A stretch of 64,000 nucleotides of DNA from Rhabdophis nuchalis (Eukaryota; Chordata; Lepidosauria; Squamata; Natricidae): positions 176,200,663-176,264,662 of the forward strand of contig CM077647.1 of the NCBI GenBank assembly GCA_039707465.1, written 5' to 3'. The position numbers and the translations under genes are program-made. The notes beneath the pieces were generated by a model. That model did no database searches, was not told where the DNA came from, and worked only from the letters and a program-made list of their open reading frames with translations. Positions 43,801 through 52,417 of this stretch are shown piece by piece. The first letter of the stretch is position 1; each line of letters begins with the position of its first letter.

Positions 43801-45637
43801 ACCCATGCTGAGGTGGCTTAAAACAATTCCGTTCACAGCACGGAAACCTTTACTTATACATAAACCTGGACTAACCCTTTAGGAATTTATGTTTATCACC
43901 AGGTTATTCCATTTTCTCAGTGTAATGACCATTGCTCCCCTGGATACTGGAAGAAAGGGTTGGAAGGAAAACAATTCTGTTGCTACAACTGTGTTCCTTG
44001 CCCAGAAAGGAAGATTTCAAATCAAATAGGTAGGTTAGACATTCCACTTGTCATTAGATAATCCTAAGCAAACTGTAATAAACTACTTTAGTGTAGCAAA
44101 TAGTTTTGTGAGTTTTGTGAGTTCTTCAAATATTCACTTCATTTCTTTTTTTAAGAAAAATAATTTTTATTAGACATGTTGCGACATTTATACTGCATTT
44201 CCACTCTTTACAGCATCACAGTATTGATATAACTCATATTTACATTGTGGCTATTTCAATGTTCTTTCTTTCCAATTATATACATCACTATTCTATATAT
44301 TGTATAATTATTCATATATGTACATAATACCTTTTAGTTTTAACCTGTATCAATATTTACAAATATTTACCTTTCCATTTTAATACACCTCTTAAGTAAA
44401 CTTTATGTATGGTCTTTACATCTATTTTCTAGCCAATTATACCATATGTTCCAAATCATATAATAATCTGTTTCTTCTGTATCTTTTCATTCCGTAGTTA
44501 ACCTGTCCATCTCTGCACAATTGAGGAATCATTTCTATACTTGTAAATCACAACCTGTTGTTCTGAATATAAAGTTTGCCCATAGGACCCTAAGCATAAA
44601 CTCTTATTTCCATTCCCACAGATTACTTCTCTGTGTTTTGGAAAAATAGGAAAAGTCAAAATGGTCTAAATTTTAATAAATTTATTGTTTTTTCAAAAAT
44701 ATGGAATGTATAAAAACTTTCCTTGAAATTTTTTTCAGATATGAATGACTGTTTTGAATGTCCAGAAGATCATTATCCAAATAAAGGGAAGAATGTATGT
44801 ATCCAGAAACTGCTGGTCTTTCTAAGTTTTAAAGAAACCTTAGGAATTGGTTTAACCTCAGAAGCTCTTTTTTTCTCCTTCTTGACCTCTTGGGTACTTG
44901 GAACATTTATTAAGCACAAGGAGACTCCCATTGTCAAAGCCAACAACAGGTCCCTCACCTACACCCTCCTTGTGTCTCTTCTGCTCTGTTTTCTCTCCTC
45001 TTTGCTCTTCCTCAGCCGGCCTAGCAAAGTGATCTGCCTTCTTCGACAATCAATGTTTGGCATCACTTTTTCAGTGGCCATTTCTAGTGTCCTGGCCAAA
45101 ACCATCACTGTGGTTGTGGCTTTCATGGCCACTAAACCTGGATCTCAGATGAGAAAATGGGTGGGGAAAAGATTGGCCTTTTCTATTGTCCTTTCCTGTT
45201 CTCTCTTCCAAGTATGTATTTGTGTTCTTTGGTTGTCAACATCTCCCCCATTCCCTGAGTTGGACATGCACTCAGAACTCCAAGAAATGATTTTACAATG
45301 CAATGAGGGGTCACCTTTTTTCCTCTACTGTGTCTTGGGCTACATGGGTATCTTGGCCATTGCCAGCTTTATTATGGCTTTCCTTGCCCGTAAATTACCT
45401 GACAGCTTTAACGAAGCCAGGTTCATCACCTTCAGCATGTTGGCCTTTTGTAGTGTGTGGATCTCCTTCTTTCCAGCCTATCGGAGCACAAAAGGAAAAG
45501 CCATGGTAGCTGTGGAGGTCTTCTCCATTTTGGCCTCCAGTGCTGCCTTACTGGGCTGCATATTCCTGCCAAAATGCTACATCATTGTTTTGCGGCCTAA
45601 CCTCAACCACAGGGAGCAACTCAGAAAGAGAAATTAG
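25567..45637 (+). CDS. V2R: Vomeronasal type-2 receptor V2R-B, six exons, apparently intact
   Basis: Exons: 25567-25808, 26630-26921, 28476-29330, 32738-32965, 43903-44029 and 44739-45637. Same lengths and phases as V2R-A, giving 880 codons plus TAG. Domains run in the same order: signal peptide, Venus-flytrap domain, cysteine-rich domain, seven helices. Sequence-specific points: QKAAPLS in the signal peptide (A and C have QKAVTLS), [18 protein letters not shown] in exon 1, P in GLGPDTSS, and [14 protein letters not shown] in exon 3. Exon 6 has [13 protein letters not shown] where A has [13 protein letters not shown]. The gene spans 20 kb, almost twice V2R-A, because intron 3 holds a CR1 and intron 4 holds an L2 plus an 8.6-kb repeat block with a minisatellite. 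Whether an intron of 10.9 kb with that array is spliced efficiently is unknown. Confidence 0.9.
25809..26629 (+). other. V2R-B intron 1
   Basis: 821 bp. Longer than the A and C introns mainly because of an exact 30-bp tandem duplication (26087-26116 and 26117-26146) that the other two lack. No gene recognised. Confidence 0.75.
26630..26921 (+). CDS. V2R: V2R-B exon 2
   Basis: 292 nt, ligand-domain lobe 1, acceptor atttgcag, donor gtagtt. Confidence 0.9.
26922..28475 (+). other. V2R-B intron 2
   Basis: Same content as V2R-A intron 2, with the old antisense CR1 fragment at 27472-27810. Otherwise no element recognised. Confidence 0.6.
27472..27810 (-). mobile_element. Old CR1 LINE 3' fragment in V2R-B intron 2
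   Basis: Duplicate of the CR1 fragment at 5640-5975, with extra substitutions that break the short frame. Confidence 0.85.
28476..29330 (+). CDS. V2R: V2R-B exon 3
   Basis: 855 nt, [11 protein letters not shown] to LQPWQ, donor gtaatc. Confidence 0.92.
29336..29668 (-). mobile_element. Penelope-like RT fragment in V2R-B intron 3
   Basis: The minus strand reads RT-domain sequence: [18 protein letters not shown], then [17 protein letters not shown]. These fit Penelope-like RT motifs. Stops between them show it is dead. Begins within about 6 bp of the exon 3 donor. Confidence 0.78.
29669..29807. repeat. 65-bp-arm inverted repeat at the CR1 5' junction
   Basis: Arms 29669-29733 and 29743-29807 are reverse complements with one mismatch, separated by a 9-bp spacer (aaagatgaa). 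The right arm is sense CR1 coding sequence ([20 protein letters not shown]); the left arm is its inverted copy. Confidence 0.93.
29885..31516 (+). CDS. CR1 ORF2 reverse transcriptase, 543-codon open frame
   Basis: Unbroken frame covering the whole RT and C-terminal region of CR1 ORF2. Motifs: [15 protein letters not shown] (61-75), [15 protein letters not shown] (117-131), [14 protein letters not shown] (191-204), [14 protein letters not shown] (247-260), FADDTKLAG (277-285), then [10 protein letters not shown] and [16 protein letters not shown] at the end. The endonuclease and ORF1 are absent because of 5' truncation. Stops just upstream (29824-29870) separate it from the rest of the coding sequence. 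The intact frame and the empty site in V2R-C suggest recent insertion. Not a host gene. Confidence 0.9.
   Translation: MISNREKAELFNSFFASVFTQRDKTVQSIKNSTTNIRLGTQVEIGKKMVSEHLSALDEFKSPGPDGLHPRVLKELADEISEPLNYIFQRSWSTGELPEDWKRADVVPIFKKGKKTDPGNYRPISLTSIPGKILEKIIKQQISEHLEANKVIAKSQHGFVKNRSCQTNLIAFFDKVTKSVDQRNAVDIIYLDFSKAFDKVDHNLLLDKVENCGLDSSTTKWIRNWLTNRTQRVVLNGTASTWKEVCSGVPQGSVLGPVLFNIFSNDLDEGINGELIKFADDTKLAGIANTPEDRLKIQKDLDKLEHWALSNKMKFNYEKSKVLHIGKKNQMHKYSIGGTLLNSSNCERDLGILVDNHLNMSQQCAAAAKKANTVLGCINRGIESRSREVLMPLYSALVRPHLEYCIQFWSPRCRKDVETLERVQRRATKMIRGLETKTYEERLQELGMSSLMKRRTRGDMIAVFRYLRGCHKEEGVKLFSKAPGGRTRSNGWKLTKERSNLELRRNFLKVRTINLWNSLPPAVVNAPTLEVFKKMLDSHLSEMV
31586..32060 (+). mobile_element. CR1 ORF1 esterase piece and Penelope-type 3' sequence, copy B
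   Basis: Begins [14 protein letters not shown]: the GTND motif belongs to the SGNH-esterase-like domain known in CR1/L2 ORF1 proteins. Continues [20 protein letters not shown] and then the [12 protein letters not shown] segment. Hammerhead-like core: CTGAAGA at 31936-31942 and GTAA at 31962-31965. Confidence 0.55.
32061..32737 (+). other. V2R-B intron 3, distal part
   Basis: CT-rich tract at 32227-32325, otherwise AT-rich sequence shared with A and C. Nothing else recognised. Confidence 0.6.
32738..32965 (+). CDS. V2R: V2R-B exon 4
   Basis: 228 nt, [15 protein letters not shown] to HPAFNQ. It reads VIVWHPAF where A has VIFWHPAF. Confidence 0.9.
32966..33744 (+). other. V2R-B intron 4, proximal part
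   Basis: Shared with A and C. It shows the empty site of the V2R-A L2 insertion near 33425. No gene recognised. Confidence 0.6.
33745..34682 (+). mobile_element. L2-clade LINE 3' fragment in V2R-B intron 4
   Basis: 938 bp, starts within the C-terminal RT region and ends in an (AAATA)n-type tail. Probable target duplication aaga (33741-33744 and 34683-34686). The C-terminal frame 33842-34477 is unbroken ([31 protein letters not shown]). Absent from A (12109) and C (63674). Confidence 0.92.
34683..35499 (+). other. LINE-like untranslated sequence of unclear family
   Basis: To 35195 it matches V2R-A intron 4 (12110-12612). From 35196 it is specific to V2R-B. A segment at about 35360-35480 recurs, diverged, at about 35655-35770, around the CR1 fragment. 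This could be an L1 5' region with internal repeats, but I cannot confirm it. Confidence 0.35.
35500..35648 (-). mobile_element. CR1 LINE 3' end fragment
   Basis: The reverse complement of the CR1 tail plus DSHLSEMV coding end. Ends with three tandem copies of ttcttaaagac, a small local expansion. Confidence 0.85.
35801..35970 (-). mobile_element. Short L2 LINE 3' end
   Basis: (TTTA)n tail followed by the L2 3' terminus (taccccgcccttctcc, then cagggcggcgcacagg), truncated after about 150 bp. Confidence 0.8.
35971..36785 (+). other. AT-rich sequence, possibly L1-derived
   Basis: No convincing coding region. A short + strand stretch near 36100-36195 ([19 protein letters not shown]) and phrases repeated from 36200 to 36430 hint at an old LINE. 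Left unclassified. Confidence 0.3.
36786..37009. repeat. GA-rich polypurine tract
   Basis: About 220 bp of gagagg/gaagag/ggagggag sequence on the + strand, upstream of the C-rich minisatellite, giving an abrupt strand switch in purine content near 37200. Confidence 0.88.
37211..42099. repeat. 59-60 bp C-rich minisatellite, main array (about 82 units)
   Basis: Unit contains cctgcaacagagctccctg, cgccacaccccctgcctcc and tccccctcccaactctccat. Length variants come from a run of 5-7 C and from lost bases. Two subtypes, ...ccatacc... and ...ccatgcc..., often alternate. Longer periods are visible: rare variants recur at 1892-1893 bp (tcatgcgcca at 38801 and 40693; tgcatgcctg at 39491 and 41384), at 1713 bp (cctgagccacc near 38157 and 39870) and at 354 bp (ctgcgtcctcc near 40060 and 40414). 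Very few stop codons on either strand. Lies in intron 4 of V2R-B. Confidence 0.96.
42100..42348 (+). mobile_element. LTR fragment embedded in the minisatellite
   Basis: Nearly identical to 42780-43004, the 3' part of the LTR described at 42617-43000, including its TGACA end plus a few flanking A. It contains an extra tandem copy of a 25-bp segment (about 42235-42284). Both edges join minisatellite units; on the left the joint falls in the shared word ctgca. Confidence 0.85.
42349..42616. repeat. Minisatellite, second block (about 4.5 units)
   Basis: Same 59-60 bp unit as the main array, resuming after the LTR fragment and ending exactly where the full LTR starts. Confidence 0.93.
42617..43000 (+). 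repeat. LTR of the second retrotransposon
   Basis: 384 bp bounded by TGTCA and TGACA. Its start abuts the last minisatellite unit. Confidence 0.7.
43282..43821 (+). pseudogene. Deleted gag-integrase fusion frame
   Basis: A 179-codon frame. The first half is basic, gag-like sequence ([17 protein letters not shown]). From about residue 93 it is retroviral-type integrase core: [17 protein letters not shown] with the second catalytic Asp, then [14 protein letters not shown] with the catalytic Glu. The first catalytic Asp region is absent, so no active enzyme is possible. The fusion results from a large internal deletion and is not evidence of a real protein. Confidence 0.75.
43903..44029 (+). 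CDS. V2R: V2R-B exon 5: cysteine-rich domain
   Basis: 127 nt, identical in layout to V2R-A exon 5. It differs by one visible codon (GYWKKGL in both, AAA to AAG). Confidence 0.9.
44030..44738 (+). other. V2R-B intron 5
   Basis: 709 bp, the same AT-rich possible LINE sequence as in V2R-A intron 5. Nothing else recognised. Confidence 0.45.
44739..45637 (+). CDS. V2R: V2R-B exon 6: seven-transmembrane domain and stop
   Basis: 899 nt after ttttttcag. Ends REQLRKRN then TAG. Substitutions relative to A include AFMATKPGS for AFLATKPGS and NEARFITF for NEAKFITF. Confidence 0.93.
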
Positions 45638-46448
45638 TACATCATGTGATATTTCTGGCTTTGAGAAATCGCTACACAAAAAAAGAGGAGGATTGTTTGC
45701 TATCTGTAGGATACATATAGAAATTATTAATTCTGACAAGAGAGGATTAATGGAGAAATTATCCTGCTCACTAAGATTTATTGTAGTTGCCAATTGCAAA
45801 AACAAAAAGCTCATCCTGCTGCATTTACAATCATTCTCCAATATTATTTAATTATACACCTTCGGTCTTTCAATACCACAAGACAGAAGGACATTGGAAA
45901 TCCAGTTTTCTTGTTAGAAGATTAGAGATATTGAATCAAATCATGTTCAATGTTTGCAGGTTTTTAAAATTTATTAATGTAGAAAATTTATATAACTCTA
46001 CTTGCTCATAGTGACTCTAGGCACCTTATAAGCAATAAAACACAATATAGACAAAAATAAAAATTAAATATCATATCCACCCCCAGTGAAAAAATACAGT
46101 CAAATAAGCCATTTGTTGGGCTCCATCCCACTCAGAGTTTCCTAGGCCTTGTGGCAAAACTAGGCCACCAGGGCCTTATGTAAGATTGTCAAAGTGGGGG
46201 ACAGTCGTTTTTCTGAAGGGATTATGTTCCAGAGGGAGGGAGCCACCATGGAGAAGGCCCTTCTTCTGGATCCCACCAAGTGTACCTGCTCAGGGGACTT
46301 TGCCATTTTCATGATTTTTATATTTTTTATTTATAAATGACTTCATAAATGTAGTAAAAAGGGAATTACATATTATAAAGATGTATTTAACACAGTATCA
46401 GAGGGATATTCCTTTTTAGATAGGTGTGGGGTCAGTGAAATGCGAATG
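45638..46448 (+). other. V2R-B 3' flank
   Basis: Duplicate of 14800-15612, including the old L2-like remnant at about 46000-46310. No gene recognised. Confidence 0.45.
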
Positions 46449-46456
46449 TTATAGAG

Positions 46457-47026
46457 CCGTGATGGTGAAAGTATGGCAGGGGTGCCACAGGTGGCACAAG
46501 GAGTCATATTTTCTGGCATGCCAGCCATCAATTCCAGCACACATGCGCGCGCCAGCCATCTCACTTTTCACTTTTCCGGAGGGCTGAGGGAGGCCATTTT
46601 CACCTTCCCCATGCTTCAGGAAAGACTCCAGAGGCTGGAGAGGGTGAAAAACAGCCCAAATTGCCCAACTGGAAGTTCATTTCCAAACTTCCGGTTCAGC
46701 TGTGGAGCTATTTTTTCACCCTCCCCAGCCTCCGGAGTCTTTCCTGAAGCATGGGCAGGGTGAAAAAACAGCCCCAATGGGTCAACTGGAAGTTTGGAAA
46801 TGATCCATTTCCGGCTTCCAGGGGATTGGGGGGAGGCCTTTTTTGCCTTCCCCAAGCTTTAGAAAAGCCTCCGGATCCTAGGGAGGTGACATGTCTGCAT
46901 GTGCAAAGGAGTCTCATGCCATCATGTGCCAGTGGGCAGGGAGGATGGAATTGGTGTGGGCACACACGCACAGTAGCACACGTGCACCATTTTGGCACAC
47001 CATAAAAAAAAGTTTCACCATCACTG
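46457..47026. mobile_element. Non-autonomous hAT DNA transposon, copy B
   Basis: 570 bp, duplicate of 15621-16191 with the same ttatagag target duplication (46449-46456 and 47027-47034). The shared site shows one insertion before unit duplication. Confidence 0.85.
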
Positions 47027-47034
47027 TTATAGAG

Positions 47035-48818
47035 TGACCCGCTCCGAGTCTGACTGGACACTGGTAAGGTCGTATTTAAAGACCTACCTAGTGGCGATAA
47101 GAGCAGTGAAATGTAACTATTTCTCTGCTCTTATCGCATCTGCAGATAACCGGCCTACCTCCCTGTTTAGGGTGATCCGCTCCCTTCTTCACCTGAGGGC
47201 GCGGGATACCCCCTTGCAGGGTCATGCGGAGGAATTTGGTGTTATCTGCAATATTAAAATGGATCAGATTCAGGATGGGTTGGCCTCCGATTGGAGTAGT
47301 TCAGCCGGGCTGACCGAGGCAGGTCTTGAGAATGCTATCTGGGAAGAGTTCGATCCTGTGACTCCTGAGGACATGGACAGGATGCTGGGGCGACTGAACG
47401 CCACCACATGTTTATTGGACCCGTGTCCCTCCTGGTTGGTACTGGCCTCCCGGGAGGTTACACGAGGCTGGCTCCAGGGAATTGTCAACGCTTCTTTGAG
47501 GGAGGGGTTTCTGCCGGCCGCCTTGAAAGAGGCGGTGGTCAAACCCCTCCTCAATAAGCCTTCCCTGGACCCGGCTGTGTTGGCCAACTACCGTCCTGTC
47601 TCCAGCCTTCGATTTCTTGCGAAGGTTGTTGAAAGTGTGGTGGCGTGGCAGCTCTCTCAGCACCTGGATTTTGGGAGCATCTAGGCGCTCCCATGTGACA
47701 CCTCTCCTGTGTGAGCTGCACTGGCTGCCTGTGCCTTTCCAGGTGCGCTTCAAGATATTAGTGACCATCTTCAAAACGTGGTAGAGTTCCATCAGTACGC
47801 TGACGACACTCAGTTGTACATCTTTACCCCGTATCACCCCAAAGATGCCGTGGAAGTGATGTCCCAGTGTCTGGAGGCCGTGCGAGTCTGGATGGGGAGA
47901 AACAGGCTCCGACTCATCCAAGACCGAGTGGCTGTAGCTTCCGGCATCACGGTAGAGCCAGTTGGTGCCATCGCTGGCTATTGGGGGCGAGTCATTGGCC
48001 CCTACAGAGAGGGCTCGCTACCTGGACTCCTCCTGGACTCTTGGCTGTCTCTGGAAGATCATATGACAGACGTGGCCAGGGGGGCTTTTTATCAAGTTCG
48101 CCTGATACGCCAGTTGCTCCCATTTCTGGATTGTGATGCTTTAAGCACGGTCACTCAAGCCCTCGTCATCTCCCGCCTGGACTATTGCAATGCGCTCTAC
48201 ATGGGGCTTCCCTTGAGGTGCACCCGGAGGCTCCAGTTGGTTCAGAATGCAGCCGCGTGGGGGATTTTGGGAGCATCTAGGCGCTCCCATGTGACATCTC
48301 TCCTGCGTGAGCTGCACTGGCTGCCTGTGGCTTTCCAGGTGCGCTTCAAGATATTAGTGACCATCTTCAAAACGCTTCATGGCAAGGGACCTGGCTATTT
48401 GCAAGACCGCCTCCTGCTACCAAACACCAACCACCGACCAGTGCGCTCCCACAGGGAGGGCCTCCTCAGGGTCCCATCGGCCAGGCAATGTTGGCTGGCG
48501 ACCCCCAGGGGGAGAGCCTTCTCTGTGGCAGCCCCTGCCCTCTGGAATGACCTACCCCCTGACCTACGGACGTCCACGGACCTGCGCCTTTTCTGTCGGG
48601 CCTTGAAGACCTATTTATTTCGTGCGGCCAGGCTATCATAGTTTTAAACTGTTTTAGTAGGGGTTTTTAGCAGGGGTTTTAAGGACAGGCTAATTATGTA
48701 ATATATTTTAATATATGTTATGTTTTGTATTATTGATTTTTATCGCTGCCTGTACACCGTCCTGAGTCCCGAAAGGGAGAAGAGCGGTATACAAATCTAA
48801 TAAATACTAAATACTATG
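47035..48818 (+). mobile_element. L2-clade LINE fragment, copy B, rearranged
   Basis: Duplicate of 16200-18238. Where copy A has about 400 bp of RT sequence (16830-17230), copy B has about 110 bp (47668-47778) that duplicates its own downstream segment at about 48265-48378. Copy B retains about 33 bp (near 48220-48253) that copy A has lost. The frame from 47778 to 48641 is open for 287 codons. Confidence 0.88.
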
Positions 48819-49052
48819 TTGTTGTTATTTAATCATGCTCACTCTCTAGTCCTCCACTTATGTCCACTGTAACCTATTCTTTTAATAATACAAAAGAATT
48901 AGTGAAGGGAAATGAAATGTATTCTTCCTTCTATCTCATCCTTTACTAGAAACGTATGCAGGCCCATAAGCATCATAAAGAGTGATTTGACTGCATCTTT
49001 TCCTGTTTTAGTTTTACAGCTTTTGATTCTTTCAAATAATAGTTAGCGAATG

Positions 49053-49277
49053 TGCTAAGTCCTCAGACTTACTATCAAGCACTCCCATTGGCTAAAGGTC
49101 GCACTCAGTTTGGGCGGGAGAATTACAGGTTCTCTATTGGTTAATCGTCTGACAGCTGACTTTATATGAGAGCTGTCAGATGGGTGGTTCTTTGTTACAG
49201 TTTGGTTCAGTTCGTATTAAACAGTTTAAAGCAGCTCCCTGCCTCCATGTTTTTACCTCAGAGAAAAGTCTTGAGCA
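49053..49277 (+). repeat. 5' LTR of gypsy copy B
   Basis: 225 bp, essentially identical to the copy A 5' LTR. Followed by the primer-binding-site candidate tggtgacgaaga at 49278. Confidence 0.92.
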
Positions 49278-50570
49278 TGGTGACGAAGATGTCAAATGTT
49301 CCTGCGTTTGCCCCATTTGTCCCAGAGAGCGAGTCGTGGGATGCTTTTATCGAGCATTTTGACTGTTTTATGATCGCAAGTGATCTTGGTGACATTTCCG
49401 AGGAGCGCAAGACTGGTTTTTTTCTGAGTGCCTGTGGGCCAGCTATGTTTTCTACTGCTAGAGCATTAGCAGCTCCAGCTCTTGCACATTCCCTGCCTTG
49501 GGATGTGTTGATGACTAGACTTAAAAGGACATTATGCCCCCTCACCATCCCATTTTGCCAGACGCTACGCATTTCGGTTATGCTGTCAGAAGGAGGGCGA
49601 GTCTTTGAGCCAGTATTTGGCATAATTGAGGAGTGCTGCTATACATTGTGAATTTGCTAATCTTGATGAGGCACTTTTAGAGCAATTGATTTGGGGCACC
49701 AATGATGCAAAATTGCAGCGCAGGCTGCTTGCTCGTTCTGAATTAACGTTGCAGATTGCTGTTGATGAGGCAAGTGCGGCTGAACAATCAGATCATTCTG
49801 CGGCTGAAATTCAAAGATATCATGCTGGCAAGCCTTTGTTGCCTGTGTCTGCCCTGACTGACCAGGCATTTTGTGATTACGATGGCCAGCCGACTGAGGA
49901 GTCTGAGGTGTGTCACCTCAAGATGATGTCTGCAGTGTGGCAAGGAAGACCTTCTACCACCTCTCAGACGGGCAGTTTCAGCTGTGGCGGGAATTATAGG
50001 CGATCTTCATGCATGTTCAAGAACATGCAGTGCCGTCGTTGTGGGAAGAGGGGTCACCTGGCCTACGTTTGCAGGGCTCCTCTGCCTTCGCCTGAGCTTT
50101 TGGCTAGCCGACCTCCGCCCCGGCAAACTGACCATCGGAAGGACAGATCTGGGGCAAACTGTCATGACATTGGGGATTGTTCTGGGGGTGCTGACTGGGT
50201 GGTTAACACTGCTTTCACTGGGAGGTCGGGTGGTAAAAAATTGTTCTTAACAATTCTGTTAGAGGGATGCCCCTGCAAGATGGAGATTGATACCGGCTCC
50301 ACTAAATCCATCATTGCATGGGGTACCCTGAAAAAATTGGTTCCCTCTATCTCCCTGGAGTGCCTGGGCCCCAGTAAATGCAGGCTTAGAGATTATCAAG
50401 GGAATGCTATTAACATACTAGGCTCTGGGGAATTTGGCATTGAGTATGGCACGTTCAAGGGTACCTTGCCATTGATGGTTGTTGCTGACCCATTGGCTAC
50501 ACTATTAGGGTTAGATTGGTTTGCCTCTTTGGGTCTGGCTATTTCGGGGTCAACGAGATCCAACATTTGA
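49278..50570 (+). pseudogene. gypsy copy B gag and protease
   Basis: An early frame 49166-49651 ends in a shift. The frame 49626-50570 (314 codons) then carries the end of gag with the CCHC knuckle (CRRCGKRGHLAYVC, about 50030-50075) and the aspartic protease (IDTGSTKSI near 50285, ADPLATLLGLDWF near 50485). A one-base shift near 50549 separates it from RT. Confidence 0.82.
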
Positions 50571-52417
50571 CCACTGTGGAAGACTTGTTCCAGGAGTTCG
50601 CTGATGTTTTCAGTAACCCATTAGGTAAATATAAAGGTTCTCCTGTTCCTTTTAATCTTGACCCACAGGTGGCGCCAGTGTGCCTTAAGGCTCGTAGAGT
50701 CCCATTCGCCCTTTCAGAGAAAAAGTGGACAAGGAGCTTGATAAGGTAAAAGCCCAGAGGGTTTTAGAAGCGGTGGATTATGCCAAATGGGAAACCCCTA
50801 TAGTGATCCCATTGAAATCAGATGGGTCCATTAGGATCTGTGCGGATTACGATTCGACATTAAACAGGGCGTTACAAGCTAACCCGTACCCGGTTCCAGT
50901 GGTGCAGCATCTGCTGCACTCTTTGGGCTGAGGACAGATCTTTGCTAAGCTCAATTTAGCACAGGCGTATCAACAACTGCCTGTTGATGATGCTACTGCA
51001 GACACCCAAACCATAGTCATGCACCAGGGTGCGTTCCGTTGCAAAAGTCTCCAATTCGGGGTATCTGTGGCCCCTGGAATTTTTCAAAGTATTATGGAGC
51101 GATTGCTCCATGGCTTACCGGGGGTCCTTCCTTATTTTGATGATGTGTTAGTGGCGGCTGATTCATGGGAGGAATTCGTCTCTAAATTGAGAGGAATTCT
51201 AGTGCGTTTTAGGGAGGTGGGGCTCCATCTAAAGAAGGCCAAATGTAAGATTGGAGTTCGTGAGGTTGAATTTTTAGGATTCCAAATTGACGCTTGAGGT
51301 ATTTATCCGATGCTGTCCAAGGTTGAAGCAGTCAAATCCGCTCCAGCACCAAAGTCTAAAGTTGAATTGAAGGCTTTTTTGGGGCTTTTGAATTTTTATT
51401 CCATGTTTGTACCCCATAAGGCTTCCATGGCAGAGCCATTACACAGACTGCTCGACAGCTCGGCAGTTTGGAAATGGGGCAACCTTGAGACACACGCCTT
51501 TGTGGCTGTCAAGTCCCTTCTGACATCTTTGGTTGTTTTAATGCAGTACGATACATCCTTGCCGCTGTTGCTGGCCTGTGATGCTTCACTGTTCGGACTG
51601 GGAGCTGTCCTGAGCCACCATTATCCCAATGGCTGAGAGGCTCCTATAGCCTATTTTTCGTGCTCCTTGTCCAAGGCTGAAAGGAATTACAGCCAAGTGG
51701 ACAAGGAGGCGCTGGCTGCTATAGCTGGGATAAAACACTTTCACCATTATTTATACGGTAGACATTTTGTGTTACTAACTGATCACAAGCCTTTGTTAGG
51801 GTTATTGGCAGGTGATCGGCCTTCTCCGGCCATTCTGTCCTCCAGAATGTCTCGTTGGACAGTATTCCTGGCCACCTATTTGTATCGTTTGGAATATGGT
51901 CCCGGTAAGCAAATGGGGCATGCCGATGCCCTCAGTAGGTGTCCTTTGCCCGAAGTGAAGGTGGAGGAGGCTCAGGAGACGGAGGTCCTCCTGATTGCTG
52001 ACATGGATTTGCCTTTATCGGCGAGGGACATTGCCAGCCACTCTGCAAAGGATTCTTTAATTTCAAATGGGTTGGGTAACAAGGGGGTGGCCGAGGGAGA
52101 AGGTTCCGGAGAATGTGCTGCCATACTACCGTCGGTGGTTAGAGTTATCTGAATTGAGGGGTTGCCTGTTATGGGGTGATAGAGTGGTTGTGCCCCAAAT
52201 GTTGCGTAACCCTGTTCTCATCCATTTACATTTGGGCCACCCGGGCATAGCTAGGATGAAGGCTTTGTGCCCCTGCTATGTCTGGTGGCCCAAATTGGAT
52301 AGTGATATAACAGATTGGGTATCTTATTGCTCACCGTGTCAATTGTCATGCCCCTCACCTCCAGCAGTGCCACCCCGGGCATGGGAGATGCCCCGGGGAC
52401 CTTGGTCACGAGTTCAT
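50540..52417 (+). pseudogene. gypsy copy B RT, RNase H and integrase N-terminus
   Basis: Split frames: a shift near 50725, TGA at 50929-50931 (shared with copy A), TGA near 51296 and TGA near 51634 (both specific to copy B). RT has YFDDVL near 51132. RNase H runs about 51580-51930. The integrase zinc finger (HLGHPG to SYCSPC) is near 52220-52340. Ends where the L2 inserted. Confidence 0.82.

Larger units (their letters stand above)
42617..43841 (+). mobile_element. Second LTR retrotransposon (Ty3/gypsy type), internally deleted, 3'-truncated
   Basis: LTR 42617-43000 with terminal inverted words TGTCA...TGACA, then a gag-like start ([16 protein letters not shown] near 43078), then directly an integrase core. 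Protease, RT, RNase H and the 3' LTR are missing. At 43842 the sequence returns to the V2R intron shared with V2R-A. A different family from the gaatg-flanked element. Confidence 0.8.
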
